Assembly (NCBI RefSeq): GCF_000227115.2
Contig: NC_016484.1
Location: 558,001-622,000, forward strand
DNA: 64,000 bases
Source: Naumovozyma dairenensis CBS 421
Lineage: Eukaryota; Ascomycota; Saccharomycetes; Saccharomycetales; Saccharomycetaceae
Direction: 5' to 3'
Shown: piece after piece, positions 55,201 through 64,000 of the stretch
Numbering within the stretch: position 1 is the first letter of the stretch
Layout: every line of letters begins with the position of its first letter
Notes under the pieces: generated by a model
What the model saw: the letters and a program-made list of their open reading frames with translations, nothing else
Database searches by the model: none
What the model was told of the DNA's origin: nothing
Made by a program: the position numbers and the translations under genes

Positions 55201-56781
55201 GGAAAGAATTTTGGGTGTAGCACACACAGTGTAGATTATATGTACTTAAACCTTACCATTTCGTAATTCATAAAAGCAAGTCGCTAAAGTATCTGTCAGT
55301 TGTTAGTGAAAACTTTGTCATTTCTATCAAGAAAAATTGAACTGCTATCTATCCAAAATTTAAAAATTCTGCAAAACTTTTTAATGCTACATGGTTGTCC
55401 TTCCTGCTCTGGTTGCTGCTGGTAACTTACCTATCCAATATATCTACATATCGGTTATTAAATTGGAAAGAAACCGATATACAAGTTGAAAACTGTCACA
55501 CAATAACAGTCGCTGTTAAGAGATTTTCTCACAAAATAAGTATACCAATTTGTTGATATACTCTATCACAATATGTAAATACTACATTTGTATATCTCTG
55601 CCACGTAACTTAACTTTGGTCTTTATGTCTCAAATAAATACGTGATGACCCTAGTCATAATAAAATCCAAATAAGTATCCCGTATGCTCCACATAAAAAA
55701 ATTTACCATAAAGGGACTCGTTATAGAAACTTTTTAATTCTGTACCTCATAATAGTAAACATAGTCCTTGATAACATAACATTATTTATTATATTACAGT
55801 TCAATTAGAAAACTGGTTTTTGTTTATTTTTCATAGGTTATATTCAAGTTTTCGAAAGTAAAACTTTGGAAAAAAAACTACTAGTTGAAAACTAAAAAAT
55901 AAACAAAAAAAAATCCTAAGGTATTAATTCTAATAATCTTTGCAATGATGATGTTGCACTTGCACCACGGATCTCTCTGTCTCTCTGTGTGAAAGCTGGT
56001 GTGTAATTTTACGTGCCAACATTCCTGTTCATGTTGTTCTGTTTATCGGCGACTTAACGGTTACATAATAGTGTATACGCTGGTCCACTGTTGGTATATA
56101 TTGTTATGTATTTACGTATTAAAGGGGAATCATTCTATGTTCAAAAGAAGAGATTCCCGATTGAGAATAACTAGTTATCTTAGAGAATATTGCACTTTAA
56201 TATGATAATGATTGTGTAATTTTTTAAACATCCTATTTTAGAGTAACTAAATAGAGTAATTCGTATATGGATATGAAATTCCGGAATGGTTCTTTCCTTA
56301 AACATAGATCAGAATTACGACATAACTTCAGAGGTTTTCTTTCATTCTTTGTTCCCTCTTGAAGCATTATTTTCCCAGGCTATTCTTTATACCTGCAATA
56401 TCACATTCTAATCTTCCACTTATGTTTTCGGCACTGCAGTTCCGGCCACCACATGATCACTCACACAAGGTCCATCTCCTATTCCAAAGGTGGAGCCGGA
56501 TGAATAATAAGGGTATTAAATTGTTTTCGTTCTTATCGGAAAGAAGTACTGCTCAAATAAGAAGTAGTCCATACGAAACAACATTTATACAGTTTGTAAC
56601 GCTCGGATTATTATAAAGATAAGTTGAGCGTGGACTGGCCTAAATAGCTCAGTGTAAATCATATCCTCGGTATAAATGACTCATAGTTTATTGCAGTAGC
56701 CTACCTAAATATTTTGTAAAGCCTGTAAAAGATGTAGAAGATTAAAATGTAGCTTTTGTAACAGCACATTTCGCTAGAGCC
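52297..56781. other. 4.5-kb gene-free stretch upstream of adhesin D and downstream of PMS1
   Basis: I see no convincing gene. Frames of 60-85 residues are scattered on both strands with no recognisable family. TACGTA(C)-type words recur at about 52805, 54059, 54123, 54377 and 55050. A hairpin-like AACCTTG...CAAGGTT lies near 53826-53851. It may include a long promoter for adhesin D. No tRNA, LTR or retrotransposon remnant was found. Confidence 0.45.
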
Positions 56782-59145
56782 TTATATTTCATAATCTTTC
56801 GTAAATGAATTCAAGCCATGTAATTCAGTCAAATGTCTCATTGTTGGTCTTCCATGTGGACAGTTCCATGGTTTTTTCAAGTCACTTAAATTATGAACGA
56901 TTGTAGTCATAGCCTTCTTAGTAAGTGGTTTGCCAACCATAACACTACTTCTGCAGGCTCTCATTGCAAACAATTTCCTATACTTAGAACATCTTAAATC
57001 CTCAGTATTTAATCCCGCATTCTCTCTAATTGCATGTATTAATTCATTAAAATCATCTATATTAATCATTGTCTGTTTAGATACGGGCAAAGCTACTATT
57101 TTAATCTTTTGTCCCTGAGATGCATTTTTATCAATTATTAACTTAAACCCGTTTTTTTCGAAAGTTGAATGGTTATCAATGACGATCAGTTCATCGATAA
57201 TACTTAATTCCACAGGTTGAGGGACGATTAACCGTTGTGATTTAAAAGTTGTAATCTTCTGTAACCGTTCAAAATTATATTTTTCGTCAGCTGCATGTTG
57301 ATCGATAACAAACAAATCATAATCATTTCCAATTTTCCTAGTAACGATAATGAAGCCCAAATTGAATTGTCCAACAATTTTCATTTTCTTGAAGTCCTCT
57401 TTTTTAACCATCAATGTTAAATATTGGTCTCCTTCTCCGATATTTTTCATTCCTGTTGCAGGTTCAGCACTAACTAAATTATCGCGCTTCTTTTGAGAGA
57501 AAACCGAAACTACCTTTAATTCTTTTCTGATTCTTTCCATAAGATTACGAACCCGCAGACAAACGATCCTACTGCTGGCCTTAGATGGTTTTGTATACTT
57601 GTTATCGGTAAATGATCTATGTCTAATATGTTCTTTCAAAGGGGGTGGTAATTGAAACCTGACTCTTTTCTCAATTTTCTCTAAGTTTACGTCTATTTCA
57701 TCTGATAAGTCATTATTGCTAAACTTGTTATCTGTATTAATTTCGCAGCTTGACAAGTCGTCATCTTTCCCAGAGAAAACTAGATCTTTGTTCGCCAATT
57801 TCGCATTACTCTTAAACGTATCATCCTCTATTTTTACAACAACTAATTCTTCCTCATCATTCAAATTGCGGTATGAAATGTCAGTGGATGGTTTTGAAAT
57901 TACACAGCTTTTGACATTTTCTTTACCCTTTTCTTTTAGAAATTTGGTTATGGAATCAGCGGTAGCATATTTTTCATTTTCTTTAGTAGATTCTAATCTC
58001 CGTTTCTTTGCGATTCTTGATTGGTGATTTTTTAAAATAGATTGTTGCTTGGGTAAGACTAAATCCTGATTATCAAAATATTCATACAATCGTATCTTTA
58101 ATTCTTCTAAGACATACTTTTCATTTTGTAGAAATACTATCCTTTTATCGGGCGTAACATTTACATCAATTACCTGTGGAGGAATGACCAGGTTTAAGAA
58201 AATGGATGGAAATTGAGCATTATTGAATTGCCTATAAATATCATTACAACATTTTGATAATTGTGGGTATTCGATAGGTCTTTTATTGATATAGAAAAAC
58301 TGCCTATCTTTTGAATTTCGACCGCAGCCTAGGGAATGTTTTGATATATAACCTTTAACTTGAATTGTATAATCCAAGTTAAGGAAAGTGGTGTCGTTAA
58401 CATATTTTTTCATCATATCTTTTTTGAGAGGGTTCAAATCGAGAGCTAAATCTAGTACATCTAAACCATATGTACTACTTGGACCAAAAATGCTCAAAAC
58501 TTTTTTCGGTATGCTTGGAGCAAGTGGTGTTGACAATACGGAAGTCTTCCTTCCCTTAGCAGAAACATTCCAAACTGAAAATTTGATATTCTCTTGAATA
58601 ATTGCATAGCCTTGTAATAGGGATATACATTTGGTAAACTGTCTCCTGCAAGTCCTTATAAATTCCTTTCTTCTCACTGGTAAGTTTTCAAACAATTTAG
58701 AGATTTGAATGGTAGTTCCAGCATTACGGGATGTAATCGTTCGTGAATTTAATTTACCTGATCTGTCATATTCTAACCTATCCGCCTTCGGTGGGTCAGA
58801 TGTAGTGGTCACTATTAACTTTGCAATCCCACAAAGTGATGACAATGCTTCACCTCTAAATCCCAGTGACTGTATATGCAATACATCATCAAATGTGGAA
58901 ATTTTAGATGTATAATGTTTCAAAGCTAAAAACTCATAGTTTTCTGGAGTAATTCCATCTCCATTATCAGAACATTCAATGGATTCTATCCCATAGTTTT
59001 TAAAGATGATGTCTATTTGAGTGGCATGGGCATCAATGCTGTTATCCACCAATTCTTTAACCGCGGTGACCAAGTCAATGATTATTTGTCCTGAAGTTAT
59101 CTTATGAACATCTTTTGACCCGATAGGAGTAATTTTTTTGGTCAT
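56782..59145 (-). CDS. PMS1: MutL-type mismatch repair protein Pms1 (787 aa)
   Basis: N-terminal GHKL ATPase: ITSGQIIIDLVTAVKELVDNSIDA (motif I, Glu and Asn), CSDNGDGI (motif II) and SLGFRGEALSSLCGIA (motif III), all in the first 110 residues. A disordered acidic linker covers about 370-560. The C-terminal MLH3/PMS1-type endonuclease has DQHAADEKYNFE (metal-binding motif DQHAxxExxxxE), AMRACRSSVMVGKPL and CPHGRPTMRHL, and the protein ends in YEI. Pms1 pairs with Mlh1 to form MutL-alpha, which nicks the strand to be repaired. It is shorter than in S. cerevisiae (873 aa), mainly in the linker and the N-terminal extension. All catalytic motifs are intact. Confidence 0.97.
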   Translation of the reverse strand: MTKKITPIGSKDVHKITSGQIIIDLVTAVKELVDNSIDAHATQIDIIFKNYGIESIECSDNGDGITPENYEFLALKHYTSKISTFDDVLHIQSLGFRGEALSSLCGIAKLIVTTTSDPPKADRLEYDRSGKLNSRTITSRNAGTTIQISKLFENLPVRRKEFIRTCRRQFTKCISLLQGYAIIQENIKFSVWNVSAKGRKTSVLSTPLAPSIPKKVLSIFGPSSTYGLDVLDLALDLNPLKKDMMKKYVNDTTFLNLDYTIQVKGYISKHSLGCGRNSKDRQFFYINKRPIEYPQLSKCCNDIYRQFNNAQFPSIFLNLVIPPQVIDVNVTPDKRIVFLQNEKYVLEELKIRLYEYFDNQDLVLPKQQSILKNHQSRIAKKRRLESTKENEKYATADSITKFLKEKGKENVKSCVISKPSTDISYRNLNDEEELVVVKIEDDTFKSNAKLANKDLVFSGKDDDLSSCEINTDNKFSNNDLSDEIDVNLEKIEKRVRFQLPPPLKEHIRHRSFTDNKYTKPSKASSRIVCLRVRNLMERIRKELKVVSVFSQKKRDNLVSAEPATGMKNIGEGDQYLTLMVKKEDFKKMKIVGQFNLGFIIVTRKIGNDYDLFVIDQHAADEKYNFERLQKITTFKSQRLIVPQPVELSIIDELIVIDNHSTFEKNGFKLIIDKNASQGQKIKIVALPVSKQTMINIDDFNELIHAIRENAGLNTEDLRCSKYRKLFAMRACRSSVMVGKPLTKKAMTTIVHNLSDLKKPWNCPHGRPTMRHLTELHGLNSFTKDYEI

Positions 59146-59624
59146 GCCTAACGTTATGACAATCTACTATTGAATACACCTAAGTCCAAGAAATCCAGAG
59201 GAAAGTATGTATTGTTTCAAATGAATTTTGTTTCTTCATGTATCGATGCTGAAAATTGGAAGATCATGTATCGTATGTATGTACAGTTCTTCTTGCCCTG
59301 CGCGCTTTCTCCAGAGGCGTCTCAACTTTGGTGATGAATAACATCAGAAAGTTGTACTTGTGAAGAGAGAGTAGATGATTGATGGACTGTTCTTATATAG
59401 TTACCAGATTAATGTAGAAGAGACCGCCTTTGATGAATATTTATTCGATAACTATTGAAGCATATATCTGTTAGCGTTTAAATATTTACAGCAAAGAATA
59501 AATAATTATTAAATTTTCTTAAAAAGTTCTAGATAACGAATATATGATTTGATATTATTCTTGGTTGTAGGTGGCAGTACAGGGACTCACTAGAACAGGA
59601 AATTGGGGAAGTAGCTGAGACATA
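59146..59624. other. PMS1 upstream / SAL1 downstream region
   Basis: No gene is seen. There is no perfect MCB in this stretch; GCGCGC occurs near 59300. Confidence 0.45.
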
Positions 59625-61292
59625 TCAATTCAATTTCATTAACTTCTTAAAGTTCTCATAACATAAATATCCAATGGACACTGCAGGACACACTTTTGCC
59701 AACGTTGGAACTAACCCTTTATACAGACCAGGTATCCCTTCTCTTTGGATTGTTTTGGTAAAGACATCCCTGAAGCCGGTATACAAATAAGGATGTGCAA
59801 AAGTTGCTTGCGTTTGTAGTCTTGTTCTAAGGAGATTAATTGGATAGACTGCAGTAGCTCCTACTGACCCACTTATTGCACCCATTGGTAATACTTGTAA
59901 ATAACTTAAATCTACTTTGTCCTCTGGAACATTTAATGATTTGGATTTTCGCTTAATATACCATTTTTTCAAAGCTGAAAATGTTCCTAAATCCAGTGCT
60001 GCATAAGGGAAAATACCCACAGCACCTACAATAGCTCCCTTATAAAACATTCCTAGTCCACCTTCTTTATACATATTACTTGCCGTTGCAAATAGTAACT
60101 GATTCCCTTTCAATTTACAATCCAAAGGTGCACATTGGATTCGGAACTTTAATGTATCAATAGGATAAATAGATATTTGCGACACCATTCCTGCTAAACC
60201 ACCCGCTATGTAAGTATGGAATCTCGAAAGATCGTCAACATTTTTATTCCCATTGAAATTAGACATGGCTCTTTTAACTAATTCAAAAGTACCAAATTTG
60301 ATTGAACTTTCAGGGCAAACTTTAAAGACACTTAACCCATTCCCCACGTAAAATGCTCTTACGCCACCTTGTCGATATAATGTCGTGATGGCCTTTGTGA
60401 TAGGTGATCGTAATTTATTTAAATTAGCTTTTGGATTTTTAGCTAAAACAGTCGCTTTTGAATTCAATAACGTAGAGGATAAATCTGTTCTTGCAATTAG
60501 AAACACTTTAATTCTATCAAATGGAGCTGTAGCTGTACGTGATATCACACCGGAAAGCCCACCGGCAATAAAATATCCAAATCCTTTTACAAAATCATTA
60601 ATCAAAGTCATATCTCCTTCAGAAGATAGCTCAACATCTTCATTAAATAAGTAAAAATACGAATAAGCCGTCTTTAGCCGGGAGCCTCCTTCTCTGGGCA
60701 TCAATAACAGGAAATCTCGCCATTGGTTGTATGTGATATATAATTGGTCACGATCTTCAAACCTAATGCTGTTATCCCCAGTACAACTTACCTCTTCCTT
60801 GTTTTCAATGTTGTCGTTGCTTTCCAATTTTTTATAAAATGCCCAATGAATGAAATTATTAAATCTTGACGGTGAATTCTTAATATTATAAGTATTTGGA
60901 GAAGCTGCTGCTGCTGATGATTTATTACCAATATCTGCATTCTTTATATCTAATTTTGAAAGATAGTTTGAGACATCAGATGGTTTAATCTTACCGTCAT
61001 GGTCCAAATCAATATTTTGAAAGCCCTCTTCGATCTGAGATTCAGCTACGGTTACATATTTCATGAAGTCATTATAATCAACAACATTGTCATTATTTGA
61101 ATCCATCGCAGTGAACAAAAACCTTATTGCTTCATCATTAGATTTCAAAGGATGGTTGGAATCCTGGAAAGCTTTACGCAAAGTGGAATAATCGAATTTC
61201 CCTTCATTATGGATATCTAACTGTTTGAATATTGACTTGTATCGCAGTTTTTGATTAGTGGTGTCTTTTATCGGCGGTTGTTCCGGTATCAT
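59625..61292 (-). CDS. SAL1: Sal1, Ca2+-dependent mitochondrial ADP/ATP (ATP-Mg/Pi) carrier (555 aa)
   Basis: N-terminal Ca2+-sensing half: a degenerate EF-hand (LDIHNEGKFDYS) followed by two good ones, DSNNDNVVDYNDF near residue 65 and DLDHDGKIKPSDV near 96. C-terminal half: three mitochondrial carrier repeats with signature motifs PFDRIK, PIDTLKFRIQ and PINLLRTRLQ, six membrane spans in all. Its length matches the functional form of S. cerevisiae Sal1 (545 aa). Many S. cerevisiae laboratory strains carry a frame-shifted sal1; this copy is open. It imports ATP-Mg into mitochondria in exchange for phosphate or ADP. Synteny is as YNL083W, next to PMS1. Confidence 0.96.
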   Translation of the reverse strand: MIPEQPPIKDTTNQKLRYKSIFKQLDIHNEGKFDYSTLRKAFQDSNHPLKSNDEAIRFLFTAMDSNNDNVVDYNDFMKYVTVAESQIEEGFQNIDLDHDGKIKPSDVSNYLSKLDIKNADIGNKSSAAAASPNTYNIKNSPSRFNNFIHWAFYKKLESNDNIENKEEVSCTGDNSIRFEDRDQLYITYNQWRDFLLLMPREGGSRLKTAYSYFYLFNEDVELSSEGDMTLINDFVKGFGYFIAGGLSGVISRTATAPFDRIKVFLIARTDLSSTLLNSKATVLAKNPKANLNKLRSPITKAITTLYRQGGVRAFYVGNGLSVFKVCPESSIKFGTFELVKRAMSNFNGNKNVDDLSRFHTYIAGGLAGMVSQISIYPIDTLKFRIQCAPLDCKLKGNQLLFATASNMYKEGGLGMFYKGAIVGAVGIFPYAALDLGTFSALKKWYIKRKSKSLNVPEDKVDLSYLQVLPMGAISGSVGATAVYPINLLRTRLQTQATFAHPYLYTGFRDVFTKTIQREGIPGLYKGLVPTLAKVCPAVSIGYLCYENFKKLMKLN

Positions 61293-61938
61293 CTATAATG
61301 GGTACGGTGTTGATCTAACCAGCGTAAAATACTTAAAATATGCAACTATAATTTGGCAGCAATGAGTTAGGGATTGAAATCATCCAAATTTTGGTTTTAA
61401 TTTACCGTTGCTATTCAAAGATGTTATGTTCTTGACACTACGGTTCGTGTAAATATATATTGTTTCATTCTTTTATTTCAATTGGATAAAAATATAGAAA
61501 AATGCATCGCGAAATGCCACTATGGCACTCTTAGAAGACACTCAAACGATTAACTGGCCAGTGCTTTAGAGGAATGATATATATAATCGAATCTGATGCT
61601 TGATGTACGTGTAATATTTATTCTTCCAACTAGAAATATTAATTCAATATTATATACTTGTTTAGAGTGAGTTATTTTATTTATTTTCCAATGTCGTTGT
61701 ACAGCATTGAAGAGAAGTCAAACACCTAGTTTATCAGCAGCATCCCAAACCGATATTACAACCAAAAGGTTTGAAGTGTCTCTAATAATATCTAAATAAA
61801 ACGACTGTTTTCTCCTCTTGCGCCTTTATGTGATACGCCGGCGGTAGTCCTTACAGATCTTCATTTTCTGTCAGATATTATCAGCACAGGTTCAAACATG
61901 TTATGCTAGGTATCTTCTTTCGAATTAGGCAATCACGG
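61293..61938. other. Intergenic between SAL1 and SNN1; END3 and MKT1 missing
   Basis: No gene is seen in 646 bp. In S. cerevisiae END3 and MKT1 lie between SAL1 and SNN1. Their absence fits loss of one duplicate after the whole-genome duplication. Confidence 0.55.
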
Positions 61939-62241
61939 TCATGGCCCCTCTATCAGCTTCTTATTTCTTCTTTTTATTTCCTCGTATCTCTTCAAGAGTA
62001 TGTCCATTCTCTTCTGTAGAGTCTTCAACTTATCTAGGGGTTTCCTCAATAATTCTTTCTCATAAAGTATCCGATGTTCTTTCTTCAAAGAATCTCGAAT
62101 CTTCTTTACAGACAATATTAAAAAAGCTTCTGATTCTCTTAGTTGATTGATGGAATGATACAATTCGTCTAAATCTGACGAGAGAACAGAGTAAACACAC
62201 AGCTCGACTGGATGAACTCCGCTGACTGTACGTTCTTCCAT
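61939..62241 (-). CDS. SNN1: Snn1-like BLOC-1 subunit (100 aa)
   Basis: The protein is a small helical coiled coil: LSSDLDELYHSINQLRESEA, then RDSLKKEHRILYEKELLRKPLDKLKTLQKRMDILLKRYEEI. Length is as for S. cerevisiae Snn1 (102 aa), and it sits between SAL1 and the tricalbin as YNL086W does. Snn1 is part of the yeast BLOC-1 complex, which acts on endosomal maturation and recruits the Rab5 GAP Msb3. Confidence 0.85.
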   Translation of the reverse strand: MEERTVSGVHPVELCVYSVLSSDLDELYHSINQLRESEAFLILSVKKIRDSLKKEHRILYEKELLRKPLDKLKTLQKRMDILLKRYEEIKRRNKKLIEGP

Positions 62242-62689
62242 CTGCCTCAGACACCCTTGTTTATCGGTAAATTAGTTTGTTACGAAAGTTCTGTATCTTC
62301 TATCATTTACTTTGTCTATCTCATATGCTTCTATAATGATAGCGTAGTATTCACATTTCAATAGTTGTGTCTTCGTAAAATTGTAGACGAATTACAGAAG
62401 CTTGGTTAGTGGACAATTCATTGTAAAGACAGCAAATGGGAACAACTTTTGTCTTACAAAACGACAAAGGAATGCACCTACATGAAGACTTTACATCAGA
62501 ATATAATACAGATGGCTGAAATGAAAATCGCTTGTATTTCAAGTTTTTGTCTTGTCTATATACGATTTCTTAATGTAGTTAAATATCTTGCTCGTCATCT
62601 AACAAAATGAAGTACGAACCGTGAATTTTTAAGTTTTTAATGTATCTATAGTATAGTCTATAAACTAGTATCAGAGTATTTTCTAATGT
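62242..62689. other. SNN1 upstream / tricalbin downstream region
   Basis: 448 bp with no recognisable gene. A 63-residue minus frame at 62351-62542 is unsupported. Confidence 0.45.
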
Positions 62690-64000
62690 TCAGAAATGTA
62701 CTGAGCCAGTAAGCTTCTTTTCGACACCTTTCACAATACCGGTTCTCAACCTTACTTGTCCTTCATCCATCATCTTACCGATCGTTACCACACTTGTATT
62801 CAGAACAGTAGTACCTGCCCTTATCCCAGTATCGATACCCTTCTGAGCAAGATCTCCAATATTATTCTTAGATCGTTTTTGAACCCCTAAAGTATATCGT
62901 GGGCTAAAGGTGAATTCAAGTTGTAAGAAACCACCTTTGTCTTCTTTTTCAGTAACAATTGGAACTTCTAATTTCGTCAATGCTGCTGGATCAATCTGAG
63001 ATAGGGGCAACATTGCCCATCCTAATAGATCATTCGAAAGTGCGCCATCCCAATCTACAACTTTGAACTTTATAAATGTATTGACTCGGTCATTGATTTG
63101 TAATGTTGTGGACTCATTCCAAACTGGATTCAATGTCTTTTTCGAAATTTTGGTCTTGAAAAATGATTTTTCATTATTATTCAGATATAATTTGACATAA
63201 GGATCAGAATATCCATTCCTGTCACCTGCTATCAGGTCATTAGCTCCCTTAATAGTAATAGTCAAATCACCGGTATTCGTTATTAAATCTGAAAGTGGTA
63301 ACTTCGTAACATGCAATGGGAAGTATGACACTTGGACCATCAATTTGGCAGTTGATATCCCTGAAAGATTCAATATACATGGTTCTCTATAACAATTGTT
63401 TATCAATTCAATAGTAGGAATTACAAATTCACTAATACCCACTTCAGCTTTGTTTAGACTTTTATTTTTAACAACTTTGAATGTTGTAACAGACCATTCT
63501 AGTTCTTTGATCGTTGCTTCACCTATCCAACCTGTTTTAATAGTTCTGATGGAACATTTCGGACTGATTATACTGGCATGACCAAGTGAATCCAAAAATG
63601 TTTGCACATAAAGACCGGGGAATGGTAATTCACCGCCTTGAACAGAAATGGTTAAGATTCCTGAAGGATATTGTATCAATTCATTTAAATCCAATTTCAT
63701 CTTATTACTGAATATATCTTCTAATTCATGGATTTCACACTCTTCATCCAATATTCTTTCCTTTAGTTCCTTGGATTCGGTTAGAGGATCAAGTGATGCT
63801 TTCTTTTGCAACAACTGTCTTCTCCTTTCCCTCACTTTCTCAAGATCTTCGATTTCTTCGCGAGTTAAAATCGGTAATGACGGATAAAAGGAAATATAGT
63901 ATGTAATTTCCCCACTAAGCCCTTTACGAGTAGTTAATTGTGAGCTTATAGCATTTTCATTAATGAACTCTTCGTATCTGTCATCATCCCCTTTTCGTAG
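62690..64000 (-). CDS. TCB2: Tricalbin (C-terminal part; gene continues past right edge)
   Basis: The frame is open to the window edge, giving about 436 C-terminal residues. A charged helix (LTREEIEDLEKVRERRRQL) comes first. A C2-like domain without the Ca2+-binding Asp residues follows (GILTISVQGGELPFPGLYVQ). The last C2 domain has intact Ca2+ ligands (GDRNGYSDPYVKLYLNN; VVDWDGALSNDLLGWAMLPL). The protein ends in a basic tail. Tricalbins (Tcb1-3) tether the ER to the plasma membrane through SMP and C2 domains; the SMP part would lie outside the window. Symbol by synteny: TCB2 (YNL087W) follows SNN1 in S. cerevisiae. Its duplicate TCB1 cannot be excluded by sequence alone. Confidence 0.88.
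   Translation of the reverse strand, partial: LRKGDDDRYEEFINENAISSQLTTRKGLSGEITYYISFYPSLPILTREEIEDLEKVRERRRQLLQKKASLDPLTESKELKERILDEECEIHELEDIFSNKMKLDLNELIQYPSGILTISVQGGELPFPGLYVQTFLDSLGHASIISPKCSIRTIKTGWIGEATIKELEWSVTTFKVVKNKSLNKAEVGISEFVIPTIELINNCYREPCILNLSGISTAKLMVQVSYFPLHVTKLPLSDLITNTGDLTITIKGANDLIAGDRNGYSDPYVKLYLNNNEKSFFKTKISKKTLNPVWNESTTLQINDRVNTFIKFKVVDWDGALSNDLLGWAMLPLSQIDPAALTKLEVPIVTEKEDKGGFLQLEFTFSPRYTLGVQKRSKNNIGDLAQKGIDTGIRAGTTVLNTSVVTIGKMMDEGQVRLRTGIVKGVEKKLTGSVHF

Noticed and set aside
31060..56700. Ty/LTR retrotransposon remnants
   Set aside because: I looked for LTR ends, primer-binding sites, and integrase or reverse transcriptase motifs in the gene-poor stretches and found none.

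Overview
This window is nuclear DNA from a budding yeast of the Saccharomycetaceae, most likely a lineage that went through the whole-genome duplication (Naumovozyma/Kazachstania-like; I cannot fix the species). The evidence is AT-rich DNA, compact and mostly intronless genes, an RPL16 gene with a GTATGT...TACTAAC...TAG intron, Rap1, PAC and RRPE promoter elements, and a gene order that can be read against Saccharomyces cerevisiae. Positions 5.9-11.2 kb match S. cerevisiae chromosome IX (RRT14, MET18, then FKH1). Positions 11-30 kb and 48-64 kb match chromosome XIV (FKH2, RPL16B, TOM7, LAT1, RNH201, MLF3, IMP4, MKS1, APJ1, NIS1 ... EOS1, SWS2, PMS1, SAL1, SNN1, TCB2). The window therefore preserves an ancestral order that S. 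cerevisiae splits between two chromosomes. MSK1, TPM1, END3 and MKT1 are missing from their expected places.

Layout. 0-1.6 kb: SUN-domain ER protein SLP1, cut by the window edge. 2.1-5.0 kb: a small membrane-protein candidate and two divergent paralogous small genes of unknown function. 5.9-9.9 kb: RRT14 (ribosome biogenesis) and MET18/MMS19 (cytosolic Fe-S protein assembly). 11.2-30.5 kb: FKH2, with a C-terminal frameshift at an A6 run, then a dense block of housekeeping genes. 31.4-55 kb: a gene-poor, gap-ridden island with at least four Ser/Thr-rich cell-wall adhesin-like genes built on 72-, 81- and 282-bp coding repeats, multi-kilobase upstream regions, a partial EOS1, SWS2, a decayed gene, and a short membrane-protein frame broken by an amber codon. 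56.8-64 kb: PMS1, SAL1, SNN1 and the C-terminal part of a tricalbin, all on the minus strand.

The most interesting observation is the pair of divergent paralogs at 2955-3401 and 4550-5035. Both carry the pentapeptide RRNAI, identical to the pseudosubstrate core of the mammalian protein kinase A inhibitor PKI. Both also place a Phe exactly 11 residues before the Ala, as in PKI (Phe10). The rest of that stretch has diverged. A yeast PKA-inhibitor-like family is a hypothesis, not an established fact.

The adhesin island contains ten N-runs and one isolated N. Several single-base frame breaks lie right beside gap edges or homopolymers, so frame damage there may be assembly error rather than biology.
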